From assembly GCA_938041275.1 (NCBI GenBank), contig CALISH010000053.1, forward strand, positions 1 through 7,460: a stretch of DNA of 7,460 bases, given 5' to 3'. The stretch is from an uncultured Solobacterium sp. GTDB taxonomy: Bacteria; Bacillota_I; Bacilli_A; Erysipelotrichales; Erysipelotrichaceae. The first letter of the stretch is position 1; every line of letters starts with the position of its first letter. The position numbers were made by a program, and so were the translations under genes. Below the pieces are notes generated by a model. That model searched no databases and was not told the origin of the DNA. It saw nothing but the letters and a program-made list of their open reading frames with translations. Of the stretch, positions 1 through 6,170 are shown piece after piece.

Positions 1-44
1 ATATTCTATCTTTTTATAAAACATGAAAACTCAAAATCTTAATG

Positions 45-79
45 GCAGCTTGGATAATGCAATTTATACGCTGCTTTTT
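45..79 (+). terminator. Weak hairpin with T-run upstream of the resolvase gene
   Basis: GCAGC (45-49) can pair with GCTGC (70-74) and is followed by five T residues. This could be the terminator of a gene lying left of the window. The stem is only 5 bp and the loop is 20 nt, so it may be chance. I see no convincing promoter or gene in positions 1-84. Confidence 0.22.
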
Positions 80-101
80 ATTATGGAGGAAAATAGATTA
101 A

Positions 102-671
102 ATGAGAATATTTTATGAAAGGGTTTCTACGGCACATCAATCCCTTGCAAGACAAGATGAATTACTCAAAAAATTAAATATTGAAAAAGTCTATGCTGAT
201 AAGGCAACAGGGAAGCATATGGACAGACCACAACTTAAAACTATGTTGGAGTTTGCTAGAGAGGGAGATACAATCGTTGTTGAATCGTTCTCTAGGTTAA
301 GTAGATCAACCAAGGACTTGTTACATTTGGTGGACAGCATGCATGCAAAAGGAATAGCATTTGAATCTCAGAAAGAGAAAATTGACACTAGTACGCCTTC
401 AGGGAAATTATTTCTGACTATCATAGCTGCATTAAATGAGTTTGAACGTGAAGTGCTATTAGAACGTCAGGCTGAAGGAATTGCTGTTGCTAAGCAAAAT
501 GGCAAGTACAAAGGGAGAGCGCATGCAAGCATAGATAAATTTTTATTTGCAGAACTCTATAAAGAGTATAAAAAAAGAAATATTACTCAAAAATACATGT
601 GCAAGAGATTAGGGATAAGTCGATCTACACTATATAAAGAAATTAAAAAATATGAATTAAATAATCTATAA
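102..671 (+). CDS. Small serine recombinase (resolvase/invertase family)
   Basis: A 189-residue site-specific recombinase of the resolvase/DNA invertase family. Such enzymes act as tetramers, cut both strands at a short crossover site through a 5'-phosphoserine link, and resolve cointegrates or invert segments. The N-terminal catalytic domain starts with the family motif YERVST, giving Ser9 as the predicted nucleophile. Arg65 and Arg68 lie in SRLSRS, the counterpart of the usual DRLGRS block. IDTSTPSG (94-101) and the long E-helix (about 104-128) follow. The C-terminal part (about 155-185) looks like a Hin-type helix-turn-helix, with GISRSTLYKEI at its recognition helix. The length is normal and no catalytic residue appears lost. 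The start has GGAGGA at 85-90, 11 nt upstream. Its substrate site and its element are not identifiable here. Confidence 0.93.
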   Translation: MRIFYERVSTAHQSLARQDELLKKLNIEKVYADKATGKHMDRPQLKTMLEFAREGDTIVVESFSRLSRSTKDLLHLVDSMHAKGIAFESQKEKIDTSTPSGKLFLTIIAALNEFEREVLLERQAEGIAVAKQNGKYKGRAHASIDKFLFAELYKEYKKRNITQKYMCKRLGISRSTLYKEIKKYELNNL

Positions 672-681
672 ATACATAACT

Positions 682-720
682 AAGATACCAGTATACGAAT
701 ATTGAATATTGGTGTTTTTT
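682..720 (+). terminator. Rho-independent terminator after the resolvase gene
   Basis: ACCAGTAT (687-694) pairs with ATATTGGT (706-713) through one G-T wobble. The stem extends outward through the flanking A-rich and T-rich sequence, with T6 at 715-720. It lies just past the resolvase stop at 671, which suggests the downstream recombinase is transcribed separately. Confidence 0.65.
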
Positions 721-791
721 CTTGATGTAATTAAATGCGTGCTAGATGCCGGCACACAATAATAACACAATAACAAGGAGATAAGTTAAGT

Positions 792-2096
792 ATGAAAAAA
801 ATAATTGGATATGTTCGTGAATCAACACAACTGCAGGTAATTAACGGTTACAATCTTGGAGAACAGAAGCGAAAGATTGAACTTTACTGTGAATACAAAT
901 ATGAAAAGGATAGTTATACATTAGAAGTAAAAGAAGAACGGGGTGTATCAGCAAAGAACTTAAAAAGACCACAGATGAATTCAATCATTCAATTAATTAA
1001 GGCAAAAGAATTGGATGCATTAATCATTCATAATTTAGATCGTCTAACTAGAAGTGTAAAAGATTTAGCCTATTTAATAGAAATACTAGAAAAAAATCAT
1101 ATAGAACTAATCAGTATTACAGAAAATATTGACACTAGTACGCCTTCAGGAAGGATGTTTATATTGATTATAGGAGTTATATCACAATGGGAAGAAGATA
1201 GTATCTCCTGGCGGACAAAGAGAGGATTAGAAGAGGCTGCAAGAAGAGGATTTTATTGCAAAGGGAAAGTTCCACTAGGATACAAAAGAAACCCAGAGGA
1301 TAAACATTATTTGATTATTGATGATGAAACTGCAGGAGTTATCAAAAATATATTTGATTGCATCGTAAACAAAGGTATGAATGCTTGGAATGTAACATTA
1401 GAGTATAGAAGAAATAAAGTGCTAAATAGAAAATGGCAGAAAAATGATATTTATACAATAGTGAGAAACTTAGTATATAGTGGCACCCTAGTTTTTGGTG
1501 AAAATAGTTACGATGGCATCATACCTCCGATTGTTGATAAAGAAACACAATTGGAAGCAATTAGACTAACAAATTTGAAATCGAGAAATAGAAGATATAA
1601 ATACCTATTTAAGAGAGAAATCATATGTAAGAGTTGTGGAAATACATTAGTTTGCAATTGTAGCTCCAGAAAGAAAAAGCATACACAAAAGAGGGAAGTA
1701 TATAAGTATTATGTGTGCAGCAGATGTAAGAAACGAATCAGCGAATCAGTAATAAGTGAAAGTGTAAAGGGACAATTAAAAAAATATTTGATTGAACATC
1801 AGATTAAATTAGAACAGAAAAAATCTCGTATCAAGTTGAAAGAAATTGATAAAGAAATGAATGCAGTGCTTGACATGGTTATAAGTAATGGAAGAGATGA
1901 GGTGCTAATTAAGAGATACAATGAACTAGCGGAAAAAAGAATGAAATTGTCTCATGGTAATGGAGTATGTGTTGATGGAAATTTGGATGAAGAAGAACTT
2001 TCAAATTATGTGAGAAAATACGTTCAAAAAATTGTTGTAGATTTTGAAAATCAGAGGGTTAAAACCATATTCAAAATACGAAAAGAAATAAAATAA
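792..2096 (+). CDS. Large serine recombinase (Recombinase + zinc ribbon domains)
   Basis: A 434-residue large serine recombinase, the type that integrates and excises phages and conjugative or mobilisable elements. The catalytic domain (about 1-145) opens with GYVREST, making Ser11 the predicted nucleophile. NLDRLTRS (81-88) holds conserved arginines and IDTSTPSGR (113-121) follows. The 'Recombinase' domain (about 155-265) contains the typical KGKVPLGYKRN entry. A zinc ribbon uses C279, C282, C309 and C312. A charged, probably coiled-coil segment spans about 335-388. At 434 residues it is short for the class, which often exceeds 450, but every expected domain is present. AAGGAG at 775-780 lies 11 nt before the ATG. 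A 23-nt stretch (1128-1150) is identical to one in the upstream resolvase gene. Its attachment sites could not be identified. Confidence 0.93.
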   Translation: MKKIIGYVRESTQLQVINGYNLGEQKRKIELYCEYKYEKDSYTLEVKEERGVSAKNLKRPQMNSIIQLIKAKELDALIIHNLDRLTRSVKDLAYLIEILEKNHIELISITENIDTSTPSGRMFILIIGVISQWEEDSISWRTKRGLEEAARRGFYCKGKVPLGYKRNPEDKHYLIIDDETAGVIKNIFDCIVNKGMNAWNVTLEYRRNKVLNRKWQKNDIYTIVRNLVYSGTLVFGENSYDGIIPPIVDKETQLEAIRLTNLKSRNRRYKYLFKREIICKSCGNTLVCNCSSRKKKHTQKREVYKYYVCSRCKKRISESVISESVKGQLKKYLIEHQIKLEQKKSRIKLKEIDKEMNAVLDMVISNGRDEVLIKRYNELAEKRMKLSHGNGVCVDGNLDEEELSNYVRKYVQKIVVDFENQRVKTIFKIRKEIK

Positions 2097-2152
2097 TATG
2101 GCTTAAAAAATGAAACTAATTTAAGTAGTACTCATTAGTATCTAACTCTAGC

Positions 2153-2170
2153 ACTGTTTTGTCAGTTTTT
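2153..2170 (+). terminator. Possible weak terminator downstream of the large serine recombinase
   Basis: ACTG and CAGT form a 4-bp stem around TTTTGT and are followed by TTTTTATT. It lies some 60 nt past the recombinase stop. The stem is too short to be convincing alone. The remainder of 2097-2336 holds no ORF with a start and ribosome binding site on either strand. Confidence 0.25.
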
Positions 2171-2224
2171 ATTAATCATTGGAAAATTGAATGAGGTAAA
2201 AAATAACAGTTTTTTTTCATAAAT

Positions 2225-2275
2225 AAAGGTAGAAGCGTAGCTTAGACATTACTCTCAACTACTATTTCTACCTTT
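2225..2275 (-). terminator. Hairpin between convergent genes, likely end of the RiPP operon
   Basis: AAAGGTAGAA (2225-2234) and TTCTACCTTT (2266-2275) form a perfect 10-bp stem. A further GTAG/CTAC helix can form inside it. The hairpin lies about 60 nt past the ABC transporter stop, and the minus-strand 3' arm runs into TTTATTT. On the plus strand it is followed by TTTTAT, so it may also stop transcripts from the serine recombinase side. Confidence 0.55.
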
Positions 2276-2336
2276 TATACTGAATCTAATTATATTGGTT
2301 TTCTCCAAAACTCCAAGTTATTTTATATTAGTATTA

Positions 2337-4085
2337 TTATCTATATTTTTCAGCCTGTGTATTCCACATTTGGTAATATAACCCTTTTTTATTCATTAGT
2401 TGTTTATGATTACCTTCCTCTATTATCATTCCATTATCCACAACCAAGATACGATCCATATCACGAATGCTTGATAGTCGATGTGCAATTACAATTGTAG
2501 TTGTAGTACTTGCCATATTATATATAAGTCTCATCACTTGCTCTTCCGCGATTGGATCTAATGCCGAACTTGGCTCGTCAAATAATATTAATCCAAATTC
2601 ACCATTCAATATACGAGCAATCGCTAGTTTCTGTACCTCACCACCCGACAACACAATTCCATCATCAGAAAATTCTTTTGTTAATTCACTTTCATGATTT
2701 TGTAATTGTTGCGTGAGTTGGACTTGTTCTACTACGGACGATATGTCATCTTCTATATGATCTTTATAAATATCTAAATTATCTTTTATAGAAAATGCAT
2801 ATACATTTGAGTCTTGAAATACTGTTCCAATATTCTTTCTATACTGTTTGGTATCATATTCTCTCAAGTCGATACCATTCACTTTAATATAGCCATCTGT
2901 TGGGTCATATAGTCTTAGTAATAATTTTATCAGTGTAGATTTACCTACACCATTTTTACCAACAATAGCTATCTTTTCTCCAGCATTAATATGAATGTTT
3001 ACATTATTTAATATCGGTTTCCCTTTATCATATTCAAATGCTACATTTTGAAATGTAATTTCATATGGAATTCGTGCTACACTTCCTACACAATCCTCAA
3101 TTACTGGTTTCAATTGATAAAACTCTTGGATTCGCTTTGCATAGATATCAATCTGATGGATATCTTTAACTTGATCAAATAGTTCTGTTAAGCAATCACT
3201 GATTTTATTGATAGATAAGATTGCAGTTATCCAGACGGCACTCGCAAGTAACGAATTATCTATTATACTCTTCAATAAGAAAAGCATGGACAATAACATC
3301 ATAAAATGATATGCAAAGCCACTGAATACAGCCCATTTACAAAGGCTCTTTGCATAATCTCGCATATAACTTTTCTGCTGTGAGGTATTTCTATCATATT
3401 GTTTTAGAATAATATCTTTTAATCTTGTTGTGCGAATATCTGCACTATACTCTTTTAAATAAAACAAACGCTGTATATAAGAGAATTTTCGGTTAGTATG
3501 TACAACTTTCTTCTGCCTTTCAATATAGAACTCATTATATTTAAAATATCCATATGTTCTTAATATTGTCCCAATTAGAATTAAAGCTAAGATAATAGGA
3601 TTAATTGTAAATAAAAGTACTGCTAAGGATAGTATTTGCCCTATTGACGCAATACAACTGGTTAGTACCGAGAATGCTTTACCCGATTGCTCTGCAGTAT
3701 GTTCTATTGCCCAAGTATAGTTTTCATAAAACTCTGATTTATCTAAATGACAATAATCTACTTTTGCGGAAAATTCATAAATTTCTCTGTTGATATTCGC
3801 CTCTACAAGGGCTTCTGACACATCTCTAAAGTAGATATTATACAAATCTTCAATTGCTGGAATCAAAAAATCAATTAGTTGAAATCCAATAATACCGATA
3901 ATAATTTTTACAGTAGGACTCTTTGTATCGATAGAAGAAATAATAAATTCAGGAAAGATAACGTCACAAAAATTTAGAAGAGGTACTAATATTCCAAAGA
4001 ATACTAGTGAAAAAACAAAATATTTTTTTGCATATCTACTATAAGGTTTTAATAACCATAACCAATTTTTCATATTATTACTCAT
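2337..4085 (-). CDS. ABC exporter, fused permease and ATPase, of the RiPP operon
   Basis: A 582-residue half-transporter of the ABCB/MsbA-like exporter type, expected to work as a homodimer in the cytoplasmic membrane and export the modified peptide. About six hydrophobic segments occupy residues 22-300 (near 22-44, 58-78, 138-158, 161-178, 252-272 and 278-298). The C-terminal ATPase domain has Walker A GKNGVGKST (376-384), Q-loop Gln424, signature LSGGE (479-483), Walker B LILFDEP (499-505), SALD D-loop (507-510) and H-loop His535, so it should be active. No N-terminal C39 peptidase domain precedes the membrane part, so it is not predicted to cut the leader itself. Its ATG lies inside the end of the preceding gene (8-nt overlap) with only a weak upstream AAAAGAAA, which suggests translational coupling. 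It is the last gene of the operon. Export of the neighbouring peptide is inferred from context. Confidence 0.92.
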   Translation of the reverse strand: MSNNMKNWLWLLKPYSRYAKKYFVFSLVFFGILVPLLNFCDVIFPEFIISSIDTKSPTVKIIIGIIGFQLIDFLIPAIEDLYNIYFRDVSEALVEANINREIYEFSAKVDYCHLDKSEFYENYTWAIEHTAEQSGKAFSVLTSCIASIGQILSLAVLLFTINPIILALILIGTILRTYGYFKYNEFYIERQKKVVHTNRKFSYIQRLFYLKEYSADIRTTRLKDIILKQYDRNTSQQKSYMRDYAKSLCKWAVFSGFAYHFMMLLSMLFLLKSIIDNSLLASAVWITAILSINKISDCLTELFDQVKDIHQIDIYAKRIQEFYQLKPVIEDCVGSVARIPYEITFQNVAFEYDKGKPILNNVNIHINAGEKIAIVGKNGVGKSTLIKLLLRLYDPTDGYIKVNGIDLREYDTKQYRKNIGTVFQDSNVYAFSIKDNLDIYKDHIEDDISSVVEQVQLTQQLQNHESELTKEFSDDGIVLSGGEVQKLAIARILNGEFGLILFDEPSSALDPIAEEQVMRLIYNMASTTTTIVIAHRLSSIRDMDRILVVDNGMIIEEGNHKQLMNKKGLYYQMWNTQAEKYR

Positions 4086-4383
4086 TTATTTCTTTTAATA
4101 CATGATGCTCTTTAAAATAGTGAATTGTGTTTTCAATATCTTCAATAACTTTTTGTTCAAGTAATGAATCAACTTGGAATTCTAACTGTAACTTATTTTT
4201 GATATCATTTATACTTGTTACTGCATCATTATATAAATAACTATAAATGCGCATTGTGATAGTATTGCAATAGAATACTTTTGAATTTTTTGGGGATATC
4301 ATTAAATAATCATTAGAGGAAATCTTTTTAATTTCAAGATTAATAATAAGATACTGTCTATTTTGAAATTGAATTTTCTTCAT
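4078..4383 (-). CDS. PqqD-like RiPP recognition element (leader-binding) protein
   Basis: A protein of about 101 residues with the layout of PqqD-like RiPP recognition elements, small winged-helix proteins that bind the precursor leader as an added beta strand and deliver it to the modifying enzyme. Visible signs are an N-terminal strand-rich part, the TMRIYSYLYN segment corresponding to the usual 'a..IW.ll.g' block, a following helix in the position of the 'T..ei...L...f' block, and the acidic helix VIEDIENTIHYFKEHHVL in place of the family's 'v..Dv..fl..L...gli'. The assignment rests on fold-like pattern and on its place between a radical SAM/SPASM gene and an exporter, not on a strong catalytic motif. 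It overlaps the end of the maturase gene and the start of the ABC gene. I chose ATG 4383 because GAAAGAG lies 6 nt upstream. An in-frame ATG at 4389 directly abuts that site. Confidence 0.75.
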   Translation of the reverse strand: MKKIQFQNRQYLIINLEIKKISSNDYLMISPKNSKVFYCNTITMRIYSYLYNDAVTSINDIKNKLQLEFQVDSLLEQKVIEDIENTIHYFKEHHVLKEINE

Positions 4384-5677
4384 AATCATCTCTTTCTATC
4401 TTTAGTAATTCTTTTTTGCCAGGGATAACTTCAGATAATATCCATCCGTCTTTTTTTCCGCTTTTTAATAATTCGTAGAATATATATTTCATATATTTGA
4501 TTATTTCTGCACATTCCCACTCATTTGAGCCTTTATTAGATAAGGCCCTTATAGGGCAACCTCCTCTACAAAATCGAAATGCAAGGCAGTCTTTGCATTC
4601 CTTCATACGGTTTCTTATTGTGGTTAGTAGTACGTCATTGATTTGTTCATTCCATACTATTTTATTATTATCTATTTTTCCTAATATCGTTTTGTATATA
4701 TTTGATTCAATACAAGTAACAATTTCTTTTTCCGGAAGTAACCATGGGCATTGATAGTTTGTGGATACAGCTCCGCATGGAGAATCGATTATCTGCTTAG
4801 GGAAAAATAATTCATTGATTTTGTGAAAATTATAGTTCTTTTTTGCGTATTCCTGTAAGTATATATAATGTTCAAAAAACGAATTACTATTGATGTTTTT
4901 AAAATCTTTAGCCCTGCCTAATGGTAATACTGGGCAAATGCTCCATGTAAAGTTTTTTCCGATAGAGGCAATCAAATAATCTAACATTAAGTGCATATTG
5001 CAAAAATCTTCATTGCAAACAGTTGTTCTGACTTCTGTGTCGATTTGGTGATTTATAAAATATTGGATAGTTTCAATAACTTTGGCATTAGTCGGTAAAC
5101 CAAACTCTTGTATTCTGTTCTTGTTCTGTATTTCTTCAAGACCATCATATGAAATCATTACTTTATTTATATTGTTTTTTATAAATTCTCTTTGAAAATT
5201 ATCCAAATACCCATTTGTTGTTAAACCAAGTGAATAATCAATCTTATTTTCTGCACAAATCCGTTTAATTATCATTACACTTTTTCTGAATAGATCCCAT
5301 TTTGATGTTTGCTCTCCACCACCAGTTAGATATATCTTTAATTTTGCATTTTTATTTATAAAGATTTTATACATACGATGGAATTTAATCATTTCTTTTA
5401 TATACGTTTCCACATCGCTTTCGGTAACGGAAACGTTATTTGCCATTGCTGAATCAATACAATATCTACATCTAAAATTACAATTTCTGGTCAAGCATAT
5501 CCCTATCTCTGTAACGGGGAGTATCCTTAGTTTGTTGACTTGAGTATTTCCTTTATTCTCTGAAATATCTGGAATATGTTGCTTGGAAATATCGTTTATC
5601 TTATTAGATGGAATTGTATCAGAAAAAAATAATAAACTTTTCGAATCAAAATAATAATTATCTAGATGTAAAATCAT
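4358..5677 (-). CDS. Radical SAM/SPASM peptide maturase
   Basis: A 439-residue radical SAM enzyme with a C-terminal SPASM domain, the type that installs thioether, C-C or other crosslinks in RiPP precursors. The catalytic [4Fe-4S] motif CNFRCRYC gives C66, C70 and C73. TGGGEQT (118-124) is the SAM-binding GGE block. The SPASM cysteines are C301 (start of SPCGA), C322, then C361-x2-C364-x5-C370-x3-C374, and C388, which is the full seven-cysteine pattern for two auxiliary clusters. C61 and C310 are additional. Length matches sactipeptide and ranthipeptide maturases. Residues 1-55 are not recognised. AAGGAG sits 8-9 nt before the ATG. It follows the precursor gene after a 53-nt gap holding a hairpin and overlaps the PqqD-like gene. 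The substrate is inferred to be the adjacent 37-residue peptide, and the bond formed cannot be told from sequence. Confidence 0.93.
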   Translation of the reverse strand: MILHLDNYYFDSKSLLFFSDTIPSNKINDISKQHIPDISENKGNTQVNKLRILPVTEIGICLTRNCNFRCRYCIDSAMANNVSVTESDVETYIKEMIKFHRMYKIFINKNAKLKIYLTGGGEQTSKWDLFRKSVMIIKRICAENKIDYSLGLTTNGYLDNFQREFIKNNINKVMISYDGLEEIQNKNRIQEFGLPTNAKVIETIQYFINHQIDTEVRTTVCNEDFCNMHLMLDYLIASIGKNFTWSICPVLPLGRAKDFKNINSNSFFEHYIYLQEYAKKNYNFHKINELFFPKQIIDSPCGAVSTNYQCPWLLPEKEIVTCIESNIYKTILGKIDNNKIVWNEQINDVLLTTIRNRMKECKDCLAFRFCRGGCPIRALSNKGSNEWECAEIIKYMKYIFYELLKSGKKDGWILSEVIPGKKELLKIERDDYEENSISK

Positions 5678-5699
5678 AAAATCTCCTTAATTTTAGTAA

Positions 5700-5727
5700 G
5701 AAAACGCCAGATTGCTCTGGCATTTTC
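5700..5727 (-). terminator. Hairpin between precursor and maturase genes, probable leaky terminator
   Basis: Read on the minus strand, GAAAATGCCAGA, loop GCAA and TCTGGCGTTTTC form a 12-bp stem closed by a GNRA-type tetraloop. The GC-rich core is followed by TTTTCTT. It starts 3 nt past the precursor stop codon and ends 22 nt before the maturase ATG. One position pairs as T-G in the minus-strand RNA but would be an A-C mismatch in a plus-strand RNA, which supports function in the operon transcript. Such an element would let the peptide be made in excess over its enzymes. Confidence 0.75.
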
Positions 5728-5730
5728 TTT

Positions 5731-5844
5731 TTAAGTATGTGTTGACTTTCCGGTTGCGCATTTACAGCCGGTGCTATCAATAATTATTGATTGTACTGTC
5801 TCTTCGCATACATCAAATTCAATTATTTCAGGTGTTTCGTACAT
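5731..5844 (-). CDS. RiPP precursor peptide, 37 residues
   Basis: A short ORF that I read as the substrate of the radical SAM enzyme encoded immediately downstream. The N-terminus MYETPEIIEF is acidic, with glutamates at 3, 6 and 9 and Asp11, Glu14 and Glu15. It fits a leader bound by a PqqD-like protein. Its Y-x-x-P spacing resembles leader motifs known from other RRE-bound RiPPs. The C-terminus STGCKCATGKSTHT (24-37) is small, polar and basic, with C27 and C29 and many Thr/Ser/Lys/His residues. A third cysteine, C13, lies in the presumed leader. There is no Gly-Gly cleavage site. AGGGAGG at 5854-5860 lies 9 nt before the ATG, and a consensus promoter lies just upstream, so this is very likely a real, strongly translated gene. 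I do not recognise a named RiPP family, and where the leader ends is unknown. Confidence 0.85.
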   Translation of the reverse strand: MYETPEIIEFDVCEETVQSIIIDSTGCKCATGKSTHT

Positions 5845-5853
5845 ATATATTAA

Positions 5854-5860
5854 CCTCCCT
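5854..5860 (-). promoter_or_regulatory. Strong ribosome binding site of the precursor gene
   Basis: On the minus strand AGGGAGG lies 9 nt before the ATG at 5844. It is closer to the consensus than the sites of the operon's other genes, in keeping with high expression of the peptide, and it fixes the start of this small ORF. Confidence 0.85.
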
Positions 5861-5874
5861 TCATGTTTGTGTAA

Positions 5875-5903
5875 ATTTTAACAAATAATATAATAATTTT
5901 CAA
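5875..5903 (-). promoter_or_regulatory. Housekeeping-type promoter of the RiPP operon
   Basis: Minus-strand TTGAAA (5898-5903) and TAAAAT (5875-5880) are separated by exactly 17 nt of AT-rich spacer. The predicted start near 5868 leaves a 5' leader of only about 25 nt before the precursor ATG, with just the ribosome binding site in it. There is no room for a riboswitch, so any control would act on promoter DNA or through the hairpin after the precursor gene. Confidence 0.75.
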
Positions 5904-6022
5904 TGACTGAATTTTTTGCATTGTACTTTATAATTATATTTTTTGGGGGGTCAATGGGTTTTGCTTAACGGAAAAGAGAAATGCTCACATGCACAAGTGA
6001 AAAGGAAATTAATAAAAAGTTG

Positions 6023-6051
6023 TTGAATAAGAATATACAATTGTATATAAT
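6023..6051 (+). promoter_or_regulatory. Plus-strand promoter facing away from the RiPP operon
   Basis: TTGAAT (6023-6028), a 17-nt spacer and TATAAT (6046-6051) make a near-consensus housekeeping promoter with a start near 6058. No plus-strand protein gene follows it. The next plus-strand feature is a stem-loop and a terminator ending near 6140. It may therefore drive a short noncoding RNA. Confidence 0.6.
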
Positions 6052-6057
6052 ATACCT

Positions 6058-6140
6058 ATAAGTTATTTAAAGTTCTTTATTTGGATAGTTTGGAGTACTC
6101 GCTCCATGGCCAAATAAACCGCTTAAATAGCGGTTTTTCT
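6058..6140 (+). ncRNA. Candidate small structured RNA, about 83 nt
   Basis: The stretch from the predicted start to the terminator contains no ORF longer than a few codons but has clear structure. TTTATTTGG (6076-6084) pairs perfectly with CCAAATAAA (6110-6118). Inside that, TGGAG (6091-6095) pairs with CTCCA (6102-6106) around a 6-nt loop. A terminator hairpin follows and shares three A residues (6116-6118) with the first stem, so the two helices compete slightly. Promoter, structure and terminator together suggest a small RNA, but no known family is recognised. The alternative is that the inverted repeats belong to the integrase attachment region. Confidence 0.42.
6116..6140 (+). terminator. 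Rho-independent terminator
   Basis: AAACCGCT (6116-6123) pairs with AGCGGTTT (6129-6136) around TAAAT, and the T-run TTTTTCT follows. The plus-strand tail is the better one. On the minus strand the 3' arm is followed by TTTATTTGG, so it could also end the integrase transcript, which stops at 6162. Confidence 0.75.
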
Positions 6141-6148
6141 TATGCTTC

Positions 6149-6170
6149 GGTCAACTTTTGGTCAACTTTT
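6149..6170. repeat. Perfect 11-bp tandem repeat at the integrase stop codon
   Basis: GGTCAACTTTT occurs twice head to tail, at 6149-6159 and 6160-6170. The second copy contains the integrase stop codon. Short direct repeats beside an integrase gene are often arm-type binding sites for the integrase N-terminal domain. Here that role is only inferred, as no crossover core was found. Confidence 0.6.

Noticed and set aside
734..758. GTGC...GCAC inverted repeat upstream of the large serine recombinase
   Set aside because: The stem is only 4 bp with a 9-nt loop around a GCCGGC palindrome. It could be a recombinase site, but nothing distinguishes it from chance.
2097..2336. Attachment site shared with the 5904-6160 intergenic region
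   Set aside because: The only shared word I found is the 7-mer AGTACTC, too short to mean anything.
2467..2697. Plus-strand open frame of 76 codons
   Set aside because: It lies entirely inside the ATPase domain of the minus-strand ABC transporter, has no ribosome binding site and an unprotein-like composition. It is a shadow frame.
4497..4754. Plus-strand open frame of 85 codons
   Set aside because: It is antisense to the SPASM region of the radical SAM gene, whose cysteine pattern is intact, so it is a shadow.
5981..6061. Possible 26-codon plus-strand ORF starting MLTCTSEKE
   Set aside because: The purine-rich AAAAGAG sequence almost abuts the ATG, the frame runs through the likely promoter at 6023-6051, and the translation is low in complexity.
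6076..6118. tRNA or tmRNA 3' end as integrase target
   Set aside because: The sequence near GGAGTACTCGCTCC lacks a T-arm consensus (no TTCGA-type loop), and no acceptor stem or anticodon arm can be drawn. No RNA-gene target site is supported.
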